From an uncultured Collinsella sp. (GTDB lineage Bacteria > Actinomycetota > Coriobacteriia > Coriobacteriales > Coriobacteriaceae), in contig URIK01000014.1 of assembly GCA_900547855.1 (NCBI GenBank), positions 1-20,859 on the forward strand: a stretch of 20,859 nt of DNA. The letters are read 5' to 3'. The notes below the pieces were generated by a model. The model saw only the letters and a program-made list of their open reading frames with translations, did no database searches and was not told where the DNA came from. The position numbers and the translations under genes are program-made. Below are positions 8,120 through 14,882 of the stretch, in pieces (the stretch's first letter is position 1; the number at the start of each line of letters is the position of its first letter).

Positions 8120-8860
8120 ATGGCAACCATCGCGATCATAGGCGCACTCGAAAAAGAGGTTGCGCAGATTAAGGAAGAACTGAGTGACGCGCATGAGGCG
8201 CAGGAGGCGGGCTTGACCGTTGTGAGCGGCGAGCTTGACGGTCTGACGGTGGTCGCCACGACCGCTGGCATGGGTACCGTGAACGCCGCTGCCGCAACGC
8301 AGCATCTCATCAGCAAATACGCTCCGCAGGCCGTTGTGTTTTCGGGTATCGCGGGAGGCCTAAACCCTAAACTGCATATTAACGACGTGGTTATAGGCAA
8401 GTGCCTGCGCTATCTTGATACCGATACGGCACTCATCGCCGAGTCTGCGCCGGGGCTCGAGGAGTTTGTCTCGACGCCGGCGTTGGCTGATGTTGCCGCC
8501 GCCGTGCTTGCCGAGCATGGATTTGTGGATGCCTCGGCGGATAAGACTTCTACTGAGAAGGACCCCAAGCAGTTCCTGTGTGGCACTATCGCCACGGGTG
8601 ACCGCTTTGTTACGGGTGACGCCATGCGTAACGCTGCTATTGAGGCCACGCATGCCGATTGCGTCGAGATGGAGGGCGCGGCAATTGCGCACATCGCGGC
8701 CAAGAATGGTGTCGATTGCCTAGTGCTGCGCGCTATCAGCGATAATTGTGACGAGGCATATGACGCGTTTTGCGAGCGCGAGTTCGATCTGGATGAGTAC
8801 GCCCGTACCGCGAGCGGCATCACGCTTGACATCGTTCGTCGTATCGCCGCCGCGCAATAG
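8120..8860 (+). CDS. mtnN: 5'-methylthioadenosine/S-adenosylhomocysteine nucleosidase
   Basis: A 246-residue MTAN of the PNP/UDP phosphorylase fold. It removes adenine from methylthioadenosine and S-adenosylhomocysteine, clearing by-products of SAM use. The N-terminus IAIIGALEKEV carries the likely catalytic base Glu13, the segment VEMEGAAIAH the substrate-binding Glu185, and RAISDN the catalytic Asp208. It is slightly longer than the E. coli enzyme because of a loop around residues 100-155. The ATG at 8120 is chosen with GGGGGA four bases upstream; a TTG at 8108 is the only in-frame alternative. It lies 126 bases after pflA and 39 bases before the GTPase gene, so it is probably cotranscribed with the latter. 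Confidence 0.92.
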   Translation: MATIAIIGALEKEVAQIKEELSDAHEAQEAGLTVVSGELDGLTVVATTAGMGTVNAAAATQHLISKYAPQAVVFSGIAGGLNPKLHINDVVIGKCLRYLDTDTALIAESAPGLEEFVSTPALADVAAAVLAEHGFVDASADKTSTEKDPKQFLCGTIATGDRFVTGDAMRNAAIEATHADCVEMEGAAIAHIAAKNGVDCLVLRAISDNCDEAYDAFCEREFDLDEYARTASGITLDIVRRIAAAQ

Positions 8861-8899
8861 CACGCCCGTTTTGTAAGAACCTACGACCAAGGAGTGTCC

Positions 8900-9490
8900 A
8901 TGGCCGATTCCATTAACTACCAGCTTGCCAAGTTCGTTGCCAGCTATGGCAAGGTTTCGCAGATTCCCGAGTCCACCTGCCCCGAGGTGAGCTTCGTCGG
9001 CCGCTCCAACGTGGGCAAGTCGTCGATCATGAACAAGCTTTTTGGCCGCAAAAACCTGGTCAAGGTTTCGAGCACGCCGGGCAAGACGAGCAACATCAAC
9101 TTCTTTGAGGCTGACGACGTGCACTTCGTCGACCTGCCGGGCTATGGTTTCGCCCGTCGTTCCAAGGCCGAGCGCGACCGTTGGGCCGAGCTCATCGGCG
9201 ACTTCTTCGACTCCGAGCGCAGCTTTAACCTGGTTGTATCGCTGGTGGACATTCGCCACGACCCGAGCAAGCTCGACCATGACATGATCGACTACCTGCA
9301 GGGCAACGAGTTCAACTTTATCGTCTGCCTCACCAAGGCCGACAAGCTCAGCCGCACCCAGCAGGCCCGCCAGGCAGCAGCCATCAAAAAGCAGCTCAAC
9401 GTTCCGGCCGAGAACGTAATCATCACAAGCTCCCAAACCGGTGCGGGCATCGACGAACTCAAAAAGCGCATCGCCGAGGCTTGCCTCTAA
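8900..9490 (+). CDS. yihA: Ribosome biogenesis GTPase YihA/YsxC (EngB)
   Basis: A 196-residue TRAFAC-class GTPase of the EngB family, needed for assembly of the large ribosomal subunit in model bacteria. The G1 motif is GRSNVGKS (34-41), the G3 motif DLPGYG (78-83), the G4 motif TKAD (145-148), and TSSQTGAG near 176 forms G5. Length is typical. The ATG at 8900 follows AAGGAG (8889-8894) by five bases. It is the last gene of the housekeeping run; a hairpin with eight Ts follows at 9523-9575 and could end its transcript. Base composition falls clearly after this gene, marking the start of the accessory segment. Confidence 0.94.
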   Translation: MADSINYQLAKFVASYGKVSQIPESTCPEVSFVGRSNVGKSSIMNKLFGRKNLVKVSSTPGKTSNINFFEADDVHFVDLPGYGFARRSKAERDRWAELIGDFFDSERSFNLVVSLVDIRHDPSKLDHDMIDYLQGNEFNFIVCLTKADKLSRTQQARQAAAIKKQLNVPAENVIITSSQTGAGIDELKKRIAEACL

Positions 9491-9522
9491 TCGGGCTGCA
9501 ACCCCTCAAAAGCTCTCATCTA

Positions 9523-9575
9523 TATCACCTCAGTGATAGTTATTGGTAAACTATCACTGAGGTGATATTTTTTTT
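9523..9575. promoter_or_regulatory. Double palindrome plus T8: operator pair and/or terminator
   Basis: Arms 9523-9540 and 9550-9567 are perfect 18-base inverted repeats around a nine-base loop. Each arm is itself a dyad: TATCAC-CTCA-GTGATA at 9523-9538 and TATCAC-TGAG-GTGATA at 9552-9567, with centres 29 bases apart. Eight Ts (9568-9575) follow, then GGAGG and the ATG of the DUF3990 gene. As RNA this is a textbook intrinsic terminator for the upstream transcript; as DNA it looks like two operators for a dimeric regulator, plausibly the Xre-type protein encoded at 10235. Both roles may apply. Confidence 0.75.
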
Positions 9576-9585
9576 GGAGGTCGAT

Positions 9586-10269
9586 ATGGAGCTTTGGCAC
9601 GGGTCGGAGGTCGTTGTCGAGCATCCGTCGTTGGATAAATGCAGACAATTCAATGACTATGGGCGCGGGTTTTATTGCACGCCACATGAGGAAATGGCGA
9701 TGGAATGGGCATGCCGGACCGAGTCTGATGGCGTTGCCAATCGATATGAGCTTGATTTAGATGGCCTTTCGGTCTTGGATTTGGAGTCTGGGGAGTTTTC
9801 AATCCTCAATTGGCTTGCAATTCTGGCGAACAACAGAGAGTTCAATGTTTCGACGCCAGTAGCACGCGAGGGGCTTCGCTATCTACTTGATAACTGTTTA
9901 ATTGATACATCTCCTTATGACGTTATTCGAGGCTATCGTGCAGACGATTCCTATTTCTCGTTTGCAAGACAGTTTGTCAACGGCATGATTTCGCTCAGGC
10001 AATTGCAGCGCATTCTGTTATTGGGGGATTTGGGCATTCAATATGCGCTTATGAGTGAGCGTGCGTTCTCGGCGATTAGGTTCCGCGATTGGAAGCAGGC
10101 TTCGGGGCCTGAGTATTATCCCAAGCGTTTTGAGCGAGAGCAGAATGCTCGACGCAAATATTTGGATACGGTCAATGGGTTCGATTCCGAAGGTATCGAC
10201 ATTAGGGATTTAATGGCAGGGAGGGTTGATTTAAATGATCCAAGAGTTGACGGATTGTGGACCGAGTAG
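9586..10269 (+). CDS. DUF3990 protein, candidate ADP-ribosyltransferase-like toxin
   Basis: A 227-residue protein whose first 165 residues match the DUF3990 pattern: ELWHGS at the N-terminus with His5, FNDYGRGFYCT with Tyr30, and a C-terminal GIQYALMSERAF with Gln152. These positions resemble the H-Y-[EQ] triad of ADP-ribosyltransferase folds, to which I believe the family is related. Residues 170-227 are a charged extension of unknown role. The ATG at 9586 has GGAGG five bases upstream. The gene is AT-richer than its surroundings, suggesting transfer. Its last 35 bases overlap the next gene, which ends in an Xre-type DNA-binding domain; this arrangement suggests a toxin-antitoxin or defence module. 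Enzymatic activity and the toxin role are inferred and untested. Confidence 0.72.
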   Translation: MELWHGSEVVVEHPSLDKCRQFNDYGRGFYCTPHEEMAMEWACRTESDGVANRYELDLDGLSVLDLESGEFSILNWLAILANNREFNVSTPVAREGLRYLLDNCLIDTSPYDVIRGYRADDSYFSFARQFVNGMISLRQLQRILLLGDLGIQYALMSERAFSAIRFRDWKQASGPEYYPKRFEREQNARRKYLDTVNGFDSEGIDIRDLMAGRVDLNDPRVDGLWTE

Positions 10270-10933
10270 AACATATCCCGTCTATTACCTTGAGGACGCA
10301 ATGAGCAACCTCGGCGACTGTTTTGACTATGCCGTAAACGACTATGGAGCGGAAGGGTCCGAGGTCGCTGAACTCTTTTGCCTGAGCGGCGTAGCTCGCG
10401 AGTTTGAGCGCGGCAACGCATGGGTAGTGTCGGGAAAATCGGGCGTTGAGCTGTTCGCGCTTATCGCCGAAAGGTCGGGCTATCAATCAAGGCCGATGCC
10501 AAATCGAACCTACCGATTCGAAAAGACACCGGAATATTGGACAGGCTGGATATTGGCATACCTTCAGTGGCGCCTAGGAGAGTCTTTCGAAGATTTGCTG
10601 CATGTCGTTCCATTTGATGTGCTAGGCAGTCTGTACTACCCCTGGCACGAAGCCTCGGAGGAACGTGTGGCTCGCCTCGTCTGCGATATGGCGAAGAAAG
10701 CGTCCAGGCAAACAAAACTTGCGTTAGCAAGAAAGAAGCTTAAGAAAACCCAACAAGACCTGGCATACGAATCAGGCGTATCGCTCCGCTCAATCCAAAT
10801 GTACGAACAGCGCCAACGAAACATCAATGAAGCTTCGGTAACAAGCGTAAGAGCCATGGCAAAAGCCCTCCACTGCAACATCGAAGACCTCCTAGAGCCA
10901 GTCTTCGAATACAAGGAAACCAGCGCAGCGTAA
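10235..10933 (+). CDS. Two-domain protein with C-terminal Xre-type HTH, candidate antitoxin/autoregulator
   Basis: A 232-residue protein. Residues 1-150 form a domain of unknown function with aromatic-rich segments (YPVYYLEDAMSNLGDCFDY at 14-32, EYWTGWILAYLQW at 100-112). Residues 160-222 are a Cro/C1-type helix-turn-helix, with KTQQDLAYESGVSLRSIQMY covering the two helices. GGGAGGG (10219-10225) precedes ATG 10235; an internal ATG at 10301 with GAGG five bases away could give a second, shorter product, but the YYLEDAM segment looks like part of the domain. It overlaps the DUF3990 gene by 35 bases, so the two are coupled. Likely roles are neutralising the partner and binding the dyads at 9523-9567. 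The low GC fits horizontal acquisition. Confidence 0.75.
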   Translation: MIQELTDCGPSRTYPVYYLEDAMSNLGDCFDYAVNDYGAEGSEVAELFCLSGVAREFERGNAWVVSGKSGVELFALIAERSGYQSRPMPNRTYRFEKTPEYWTGWILAYLQWRLGESFEDLLHVVPFDVLGSLYYPWHEASEERVARLVCDMAKKASRQTKLALARKKLKKTQQDLAYESGVSLRSIQMYEQRQRNINEASVTSVRAMAKALHCNIEDLLEPVFEYKETSAA

Positions 10934-11074
10934 ACCAATATATTGCCAAGGTTTGTATCTAGTAAGCGCTCCTTACCAGCAAGAGTCCCTACCAATAGAT
11001 AGCGGCTTAAAGGGCCGAAATCGTATGAATGGCATTGCGACTTCCAAATGGGTGACTGCTGCTTGAAAAGCTAT

Positions 11075-11101
11075 AGAAATAGGGGCCGATTTAACGGCCC
11101 C
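11075..11101 (-). terminator. Terminator of the minus-strand small-protein operon
   Basis: GGGGCCG (11082-11088) and CGGCCCC (11095-11101) form a seven-base GC stem around a six-base loop. Read on the minus strand, the stem is followed by TATTTCT. It lies 34 bases beyond the stop of the 34-residue protein. The plus-strand region 10934-11074 shows no gene. Confidence 0.55.
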
Positions 11102-11135
11102 AAGCATCGCATAAATGGCATATACGTTTTATCAA

Positions 11136-11240
11136 CTATTTCTTGTTTTTAACCCATTTGCAGATACGCCAAATAAGCACTCCGACGAGAATCCAAACGA
11201 GAGCGATCATAATGTCTGAGCGTGCAGGAATTGGGATCAT
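11136..11240 (-). CDS. 34-residue single-span membrane protein
   Basis: A short gene: ATG at 11238-11240, TAG at 11136-11138, 34 residues. GAGGAAG lies four bases before the ATG. Residues 10-24 (IMIALVWILVGVLIW) form one hydrophobic helix, followed by a strongly basic tail (RICKWVKNKK), so the C-terminus should stay in the cytoplasm. It starts 24 bases after the stop of the secreted protein encoded at 11265-11780 on the same strand, and a terminator hairpin follows. The ribosome site, spacing, membrane segment and terminator together support a real gene. I do not recognise the family; it could be a small toxin-like or signalling peptide or a partner of the upstream secreted protein. Confidence 0.62.
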   Translation of the reverse strand: MIPIPARSDIMIALVWILVGVLIWRICKWVKNKK

Positions 11241-11264
11241 TGAACTTCCTCAATTGATGTGAGT

Positions 11265-11780
11265 CTAGTTTGCATAGGTGTGGAGCGTGCTGCCTTCCAT
11301 GGTCGCTTGCAACACGGCGATACCGGACGTCATCCCCATCGATTCATAGTTGAGTCGATATGTCGCCTGTTTCGAGTTCCATATAAAGGATTCGTTAGTT
11401 ACCGTACAGCCGATAGTCGTATAGTTTTGTCCCCAAGCGCTGGTAATGAGCGAGTTCGCTATCTTGATCTTGAATTCGCGATAAATAAAAGGACTGTTGT
11501 AATAGATAGTCCAAGTTCCAGATGCGTTGTTGTAGTAACTGTCCCATATCAGGCTGGGTTCATTGGTTTTTTTAATTCCTATTACTGCAACGGTCCCATC
11601 CTTAAGCTTGATTTGATGAGACTGCTCGGGACCTTTCGTTAAATCAAAATCTTGGGTTGCGCCAGAAATTGCGACAGCATCGCTTTCTGCAGCATAAGCA
11701 GTCGAAGGGCTAAACGAAAAACATATCGGTAATATCAAAAGTATCGAGAGGAAAAACGAAGCTTTGAGTGTGCGTAACAC
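11265..11780 (-). CDS. Secreted protein resembling DUF5626
   Basis: A 171-residue exported protein. Residues 1-30 form a signal peptide: basic LRTLKAS, a hydrophobic core, and a cleavage site near STAYA-AES. The mature 140 residues are beta-rich and resemble DUF5626: FDLTKGPEQSHQIKLKDG early, FKIKIANSLITSAWG in the middle, and a C-terminal GIAVLQATMEGSTLHTY. The function of that family is unknown. The start is taken as GTG at 11778-11780, because GGAGG lies eight bases upstream; the in-frame ATG at 11793 contains that site and has none of its own. The 34-residue membrane protein follows at 24 bases in the same orientation. The AT-rich sequence differs from the flanking core genes. Confidence 0.68.
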   Translation of the reverse strand: MLRTLKASFFLSILLILPICFSFSPSTAYAAESDAVAISGATQDFDLTKGPEQSHQIKLKDGTVAVIGIKKTNEPSLIWDSYYNNASGTWTIYYNSPFIYREFKIKIANSLITSAWGQNYTTIGCTVTNESFIWNSKQATYRLNYESMGMTSGIAVLQATMEGSTLHTYAN

Positions 11781-12037
11781 TTTGACCACCTCCATACTGC
11801 GATGCCTAGTTAAATAGTAGCATAGATTAACAGTTTATTATGTAACCTAAAAAGCCCCTATCTGCCCGGCGCCCCTTCAAAGCGTGGGTCTCTGTAGACA
11901 TCCTCAGCAAGGTAAACGCAGGGATGGTCGGGGTGTTCCCCTCAAAATTATTCCGCAGCGCGAAGGCCTCTCGTCTGTGGCTCCGTTGGAGCACAAGATT
12001 AAATCAGCGAATGCGATTATCCTGTCGAGGCTGCGCA
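11781..12037. other. Intergenic stretch with a decayed palindrome copy
   Basis: No gene is supported. The first 80 bases are AT-rich and should hold the promoter of the minus-strand secreted-protein gene. At 11936-11957 the run TTCCCCTCAAAA, then TTATTCCGCAG, closely matches the left half of the palindrome at 12038-12154 (TTCCCCTGAAAAC, then AATCCGCAG). TGTCGAGG at 12023-12030 may be a remnant of the opposite side. It looks like a degenerate copy of the same element. Confidence 0.45.
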
Positions 12038-12154
12038 GGTCCCCTTGGGGCTTCCCCTGAAAACAATCCGCAGATCGAATTGCCCCGTCGCGCGAAGCGC
12101 ACGACGGGGCAATTCATGATCGAGGACGTTTTCAGGGGAAGCCCCAAGGGGACC
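12038..12154 (-). repeat. Long palindromic element, copy 1 (downstream of thrB)
   Basis: Outer arms 12038-12064 and 12128-12154 are perfect 27-base inverted repeats. Inner arms 12077-12090 and 12102-12115 are perfect over 14 bases, closing on a GCGC-GAA-GCGC tip. Between outer and inner stems, on the minus strand, lie GTCCTCGATCAT on one side and GATCTGCGGATT on the other. These two strings recur almost unchanged in the copy at 17483-17612. The element begins 23 bases past the thrB stop and could end or protect its transcript, but it lacks a T-run. Confidence 0.85.
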
Positions 12155-12177
12155 GGTGAGAGCAATGAGGCAGGGCG

Positions 12178-13059
12178 CTACAGGTACTCGATCTGGGCGC
12201 CTTCCGTGTCGCACGTGAGGATATGCGTGTCACACTTGGGGAACTGCTCGCGCAGCTTGACCTGCAGGAACTTCGCCACGATGGTGTCGTCAGTCACGGC
12301 CATGAGGGTCGAGCCGGAGCCACTGATCCAGATGGTCTTGGCGCCTCCGTTAAGGCAGGTGTCGCGCACGGCGTTGTAGTCGGGGATGAGGCGGCGGCGA
12401 TAGGGCTCCTGGATGCGGTCGTCGTTGGCGGCGGCAATCAGGTCGAGGTCACCAGTCTCCAGGCCGCGCGTCATGCCGGCGATGCGGCCCATTTGCCATA
12501 CGGCGGTGGAGAGTGGAATCTCCTGTGGCACAACCTTGCGGGCCTCGCTCGTATGCACCTCGTAGGGCGGAATCACGGTAATAAAACGCAAGCGATCACT
12601 TACCTCGTAGCGCAGGCACTGGGGGAGCGAATCGGTCGGCGTAAAGGAGCAGACGGCACCGCCCAGGATGGCAGGGGCGACGTTATCGGGATGGCCCTCG
12701 ACCTCGGTGGCAATGCGGACGAGCTCGGCACGGTCGACGGTGTGGCCCGTCAGCGCGGCGGCAGCCATGATGCCGGCGACGACGCAAGTGGAGCTGGAAC
12801 CCAGGCCGCGAGCGACGGGCACGTCGGTTTGAATGTCGATGGCAACGGGGAAAGCCGGCTCGCCCCACGCGGCCAGTGCATCGACAAAGCTCACGTAGAC
12901 CAGGTTGTTCTCGTTTTGGAATTCCTCGGGGCAGCCCGTGATGGTGAGCTTGTCGGCGCGCTCGAAGGTGAAGTGCGAATAGAGGCTGACGGCCATGCCG
13001 AGGGTATCGTATCCAATGCCCAAGTTGGCGCTGGTTGCTGGGACGGTGATTTTGATCAT
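12178..13059 (-). CDS. thrB: Homoserine kinase
   Basis: A 293-residue GHMP-family kinase that phosphorylates homoserine to O-phosphohomoserine, the substrate of ThrC. Motif 1 is PATSANLGIGYDTLG (7-21), motif 2 is the ATP-binding VPVARGLGSSSTCVVAG (80-96), and motif 3 is ISGSGSTLMAV near the C-terminus. The ATG at 13059 (minus strand) has AGGAGG (13066-13071) six bases upstream and matches the family N-terminus; a longer frame to 13131 would run into the palindrome. It follows thrC on the same strand, but the 201-base gap holds a terminator and a long palindrome, so it may have its own promoter. GATAAT near 13200 on the minus strand is a possible -10 box. Confidence 0.93.
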   Translation of the reverse strand: MIKITVPATSANLGIGYDTLGMAVSLYSHFTFERADKLTITGCPEEFQNENNLVYVSFVDALAAWGEPAFPVAIDIQTDVPVARGLGSSSTCVVAGIMAAAALTGHTVDRAELVRIATEVEGHPDNVAPAILGGAVCSFTPTDSLPQCLRYEVSDRLRFITVIPPYEVHTSEARKVVPQEIPLSTAVWQMGRIAGMTRGLETGDLDLIAAANDDRIQEPYRRRLIPDYNAVRDTCLNGGAKTIWISGSGSTLMAVTDDTIVAKFLQVKLREQFPKCDTHILTCDTEGAQIEYL

Positions 13060-13073
13060 GTGGGTCCTCCTGG

Positions 13074-13185
13074 GCGGGTCTGGCCGTTTAGTTCGCTGCT
13101 CGGACAGTCCTGGCTCGCTCGGAAAGCACATTAAGTGCTTTCCGGCTCGTGCGGAACTCGCGACGAACTAAACGGCCAGACCCGC
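13074..13185 (+). repeat. Long palindromic element, copy 2 (thrB leader)
   Basis: Outer arms 13074-13095 and 13164-13185 are perfect 22-base inverted repeats. The tip is CGGAAAGCAC (13120-13129), ATTAA, GTGCTTTCCG (13135-13144). The internal-loop sides (24 and 19 bases) contain AGTCCTGGCTCG and GTGCGGAACT, resembling the GTCCT and TGCGGA core of the other two copies. The element ends three bases before the AGGAGG of thrB, so in RNA it would form a hairpin right beside the ribosome site. Confidence 0.75.
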
Positions 13186-13212
13186 TCGCATGCTCGTCAT
13201 TATCCCGAAAGC

Positions 13213-13248
13213 TAAATAAAAAGAAGGTGCGCCGGCTTTCGCCGGCGC
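13213..13248 (-). terminator. Intrinsic terminator of thrC
   Basis: GCGCCGGC (13229-13236) and GCCGGCGC (13241-13248) form an eight-base stem with a four-base loop. On the minus strand it is followed by ACCTTCTTTTTATTT. It lies 12 bases beyond the thrC stop, and would uncouple thrC from thrB unless read through. Confidence 0.8.
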
Positions 13249-13260
13249 TTAATAAGGGAT

Positions 13261-14778
13261 CTAGTTGGTGCTCATTCGTTTTGCTGCAGACTCGACGTAG
13301 CTTGCCATCTCATCGACGTCGCAGACGTCTTCGAAGCGGACGGGTTTGGATTCGAGTTCGGCGAGCTGGCTCGGGGCGACCGTGTTGGTGGCCTGCTCGA
13401 GTACGCGCATAGCCTCAAAATCATCCTCGGGAACGTCGAGGCCCAGGGCGTCGCAGCAGGCGCGCGGGAACTTGTAGGGGCTTGCGGTCGAAAGCAGCAC
13501 GCGGGCCTTGGCACCCTCGGCGGGAGTGACCTGCTCAAAGACGTGATAGCCGCAAGCAGTATGCGGATCGATCACGTAGCCGTTCGCATCCCAGCAGCTC
13601 TTGATGGCAGTGCGGACCTCGTCCTCGCTGGCCCAACCGCAGCCAAAGACGCTCTGAATCTTTGCGAGCAGGTCGGCAGGAACCTCGTAGCGACCAGTCT
13701 GCGCCAGCTGCTCCATAAGTCCGGCAACAAGCTCGCAGTCGCCATCGGACAGGAAGTACAGCATGCGCTCCAGATTGGAGCTAATAAGGATGTCCATCGA
13801 CGGCGAGATGGTCGTGAAGAACGGGCGGTTACGGTCGTAAACGCCGGTGGTCAGGAAGTCGGCAAGCACGTTGTTCTTGTCGCTCGCCACGACGAGCTTG
13901 GCGACGGGCAGACCCATGCGCTTGGCATAGTAGCCGGCCAGGATATCGCCAAAGTTGCCGGTCGGTGCGCAGAACTCCACGGCGTCGCCGGCCTCGATGG
14001 CGCCGGCGCGCAACAGCTGCGCATAGGCGGCAAAGTAGTAGACGACCTGCGGTACCAGACGGCCGACGTTGATGGAGTTGGCGCTCGAAAGCACCGTGCC
14101 GGCGGCCTCCAGACGCTCGGCAAGCTCCTTATCGGCAAAGATGCGCTTGACGGCGCTCTGGGCGTCGTCAAAGTTGCCGCGGATGCCGCAGACGGCGACG
14201 TTGTCGCCCTCCTGCGTGGACATCTGCAGGTTCTGGACGCGGCTGACCTTGCCCTCGGGATAAAAGACGGTGATGCCCGTGCCCGGCGCGTCGGCAAAAC
14301 CGGCGAGCGCGGCCTTGCCGGTGTCGCCCGACGTGGCGGTGACGATCATGATGCGCTCAGCTCCGCCGTCCTTGGCAGAGGTGCGGGCCATGAGGCGGGG
14401 GAGCATCTGCAGGGCGACGTCCTTGAAGGCGCTCGTGGGACCGCCAAAGAGCTCCATCACATAGGTCTGAGGGGCGTCGGCGCCCAGTGCAGCGTCGAGT
14501 TTGACGAGCGGCGTAACCTCTTCACTCGCGAACGTGCCGCGGTATGCCTCGTCGACACACGCCGAAATTTCTTCGGCCGTGTAATCATTCAGTAACATTC
14601 CCAACACATCTTGAGCGATTTCAAAGTACGATTTATCTGCAAGCGAGCTGATATCGACCTGCTGGGTGCCGAGCTCGTCCGAGACAAACAAACCCCCGTC
14701 GGGAGCGATGCCGGTACGGATTGCCACCTTACTTGAGCATGATAAAGTGCGTCCTCGTGTACTATGATAAGTTCCCAT
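13261..14778 (-). CDS. thrC: Threonine synthase
   Basis: A 505-residue PLP enzyme that converts O-phosphohomoserine to threonine. The segment GPTSAFKD carries the PLP lysine Lys119, and VTATSGDTGKAAL is the phosphate-binding loop region. The N-terminus MGTYHSTRG and the length match the long bacterial ThrC type. ATG 14778 is chosen with GAGGAG nine bases upstream; an upstream extension to 14823 has no family support. It is divergent from lysC, with 104 bases between the two starts, so the pathway's first and last steps share one regulatory gap. On the minus strand TTGCAA, 17 bases, then TGATAC is a weak promoter candidate. An intrinsic terminator follows the gene. Confidence 0.94.
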   Translation of the reverse strand: MGTYHSTRGRTLSCSSKVAIRTGIAPDGGLFVSDELGTQQVDISSLADKSYFEIAQDVLGMLLNDYTAEEISACVDEAYRGTFASEEVTPLVKLDAALGADAPQTYVMELFGGPTSAFKDVALQMLPRLMARTSAKDGGAERIMIVTATSGDTGKAALAGFADAPGTGITVFYPEGKVSRVQNLQMSTQEGDNVAVCGIRGNFDDAQSAVKRIFADKELAERLEAAGTVLSSANSINVGRLVPQVVYYFAAYAQLLRAGAIEAGDAVEFCAPTGNFGDILAGYYAKRMGLPVAKLVVASDKNNVLADFLTTGVYDRNRPFFTTISPSMDILISSNLERMLYFLSDGDCELVAGLMEQLAQTGRYEVPADLLAKIQSVFGCGWASEDEVRTAIKSCWDANGYVIDPHTACGYHVFEQVTPAEGAKARVLLSTASPYKFPRACCDALGLDVPEDDFEAMRVLEQATNTVAPSQLAELESKPVRFEDVCDVDEMASYVESAAKRMSTN

Positions 14779-14882
14779 ATAACACTGCTCCTCGGATGCC
14801 TTGGTCCCAATCGGTGAAACCATGGTATCAGAGCGCGCAAAATAGGTTTGCAGAGGCTTTTTAGAAAGGTAACCTCCAGCCC

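Noticed and set aside
12223..13134. A 303-codon plus-strand frame opposite thrB
   Set aside because: It is a shadow of thrB with low-complexity Gly/Ala content.
13543..14595. A 350-codon frame antisense to thrC
   Set aside because: Long antisense frames are common opposite GC-rich genes; the thrC strand carries clear family motifs, and this frame has none.
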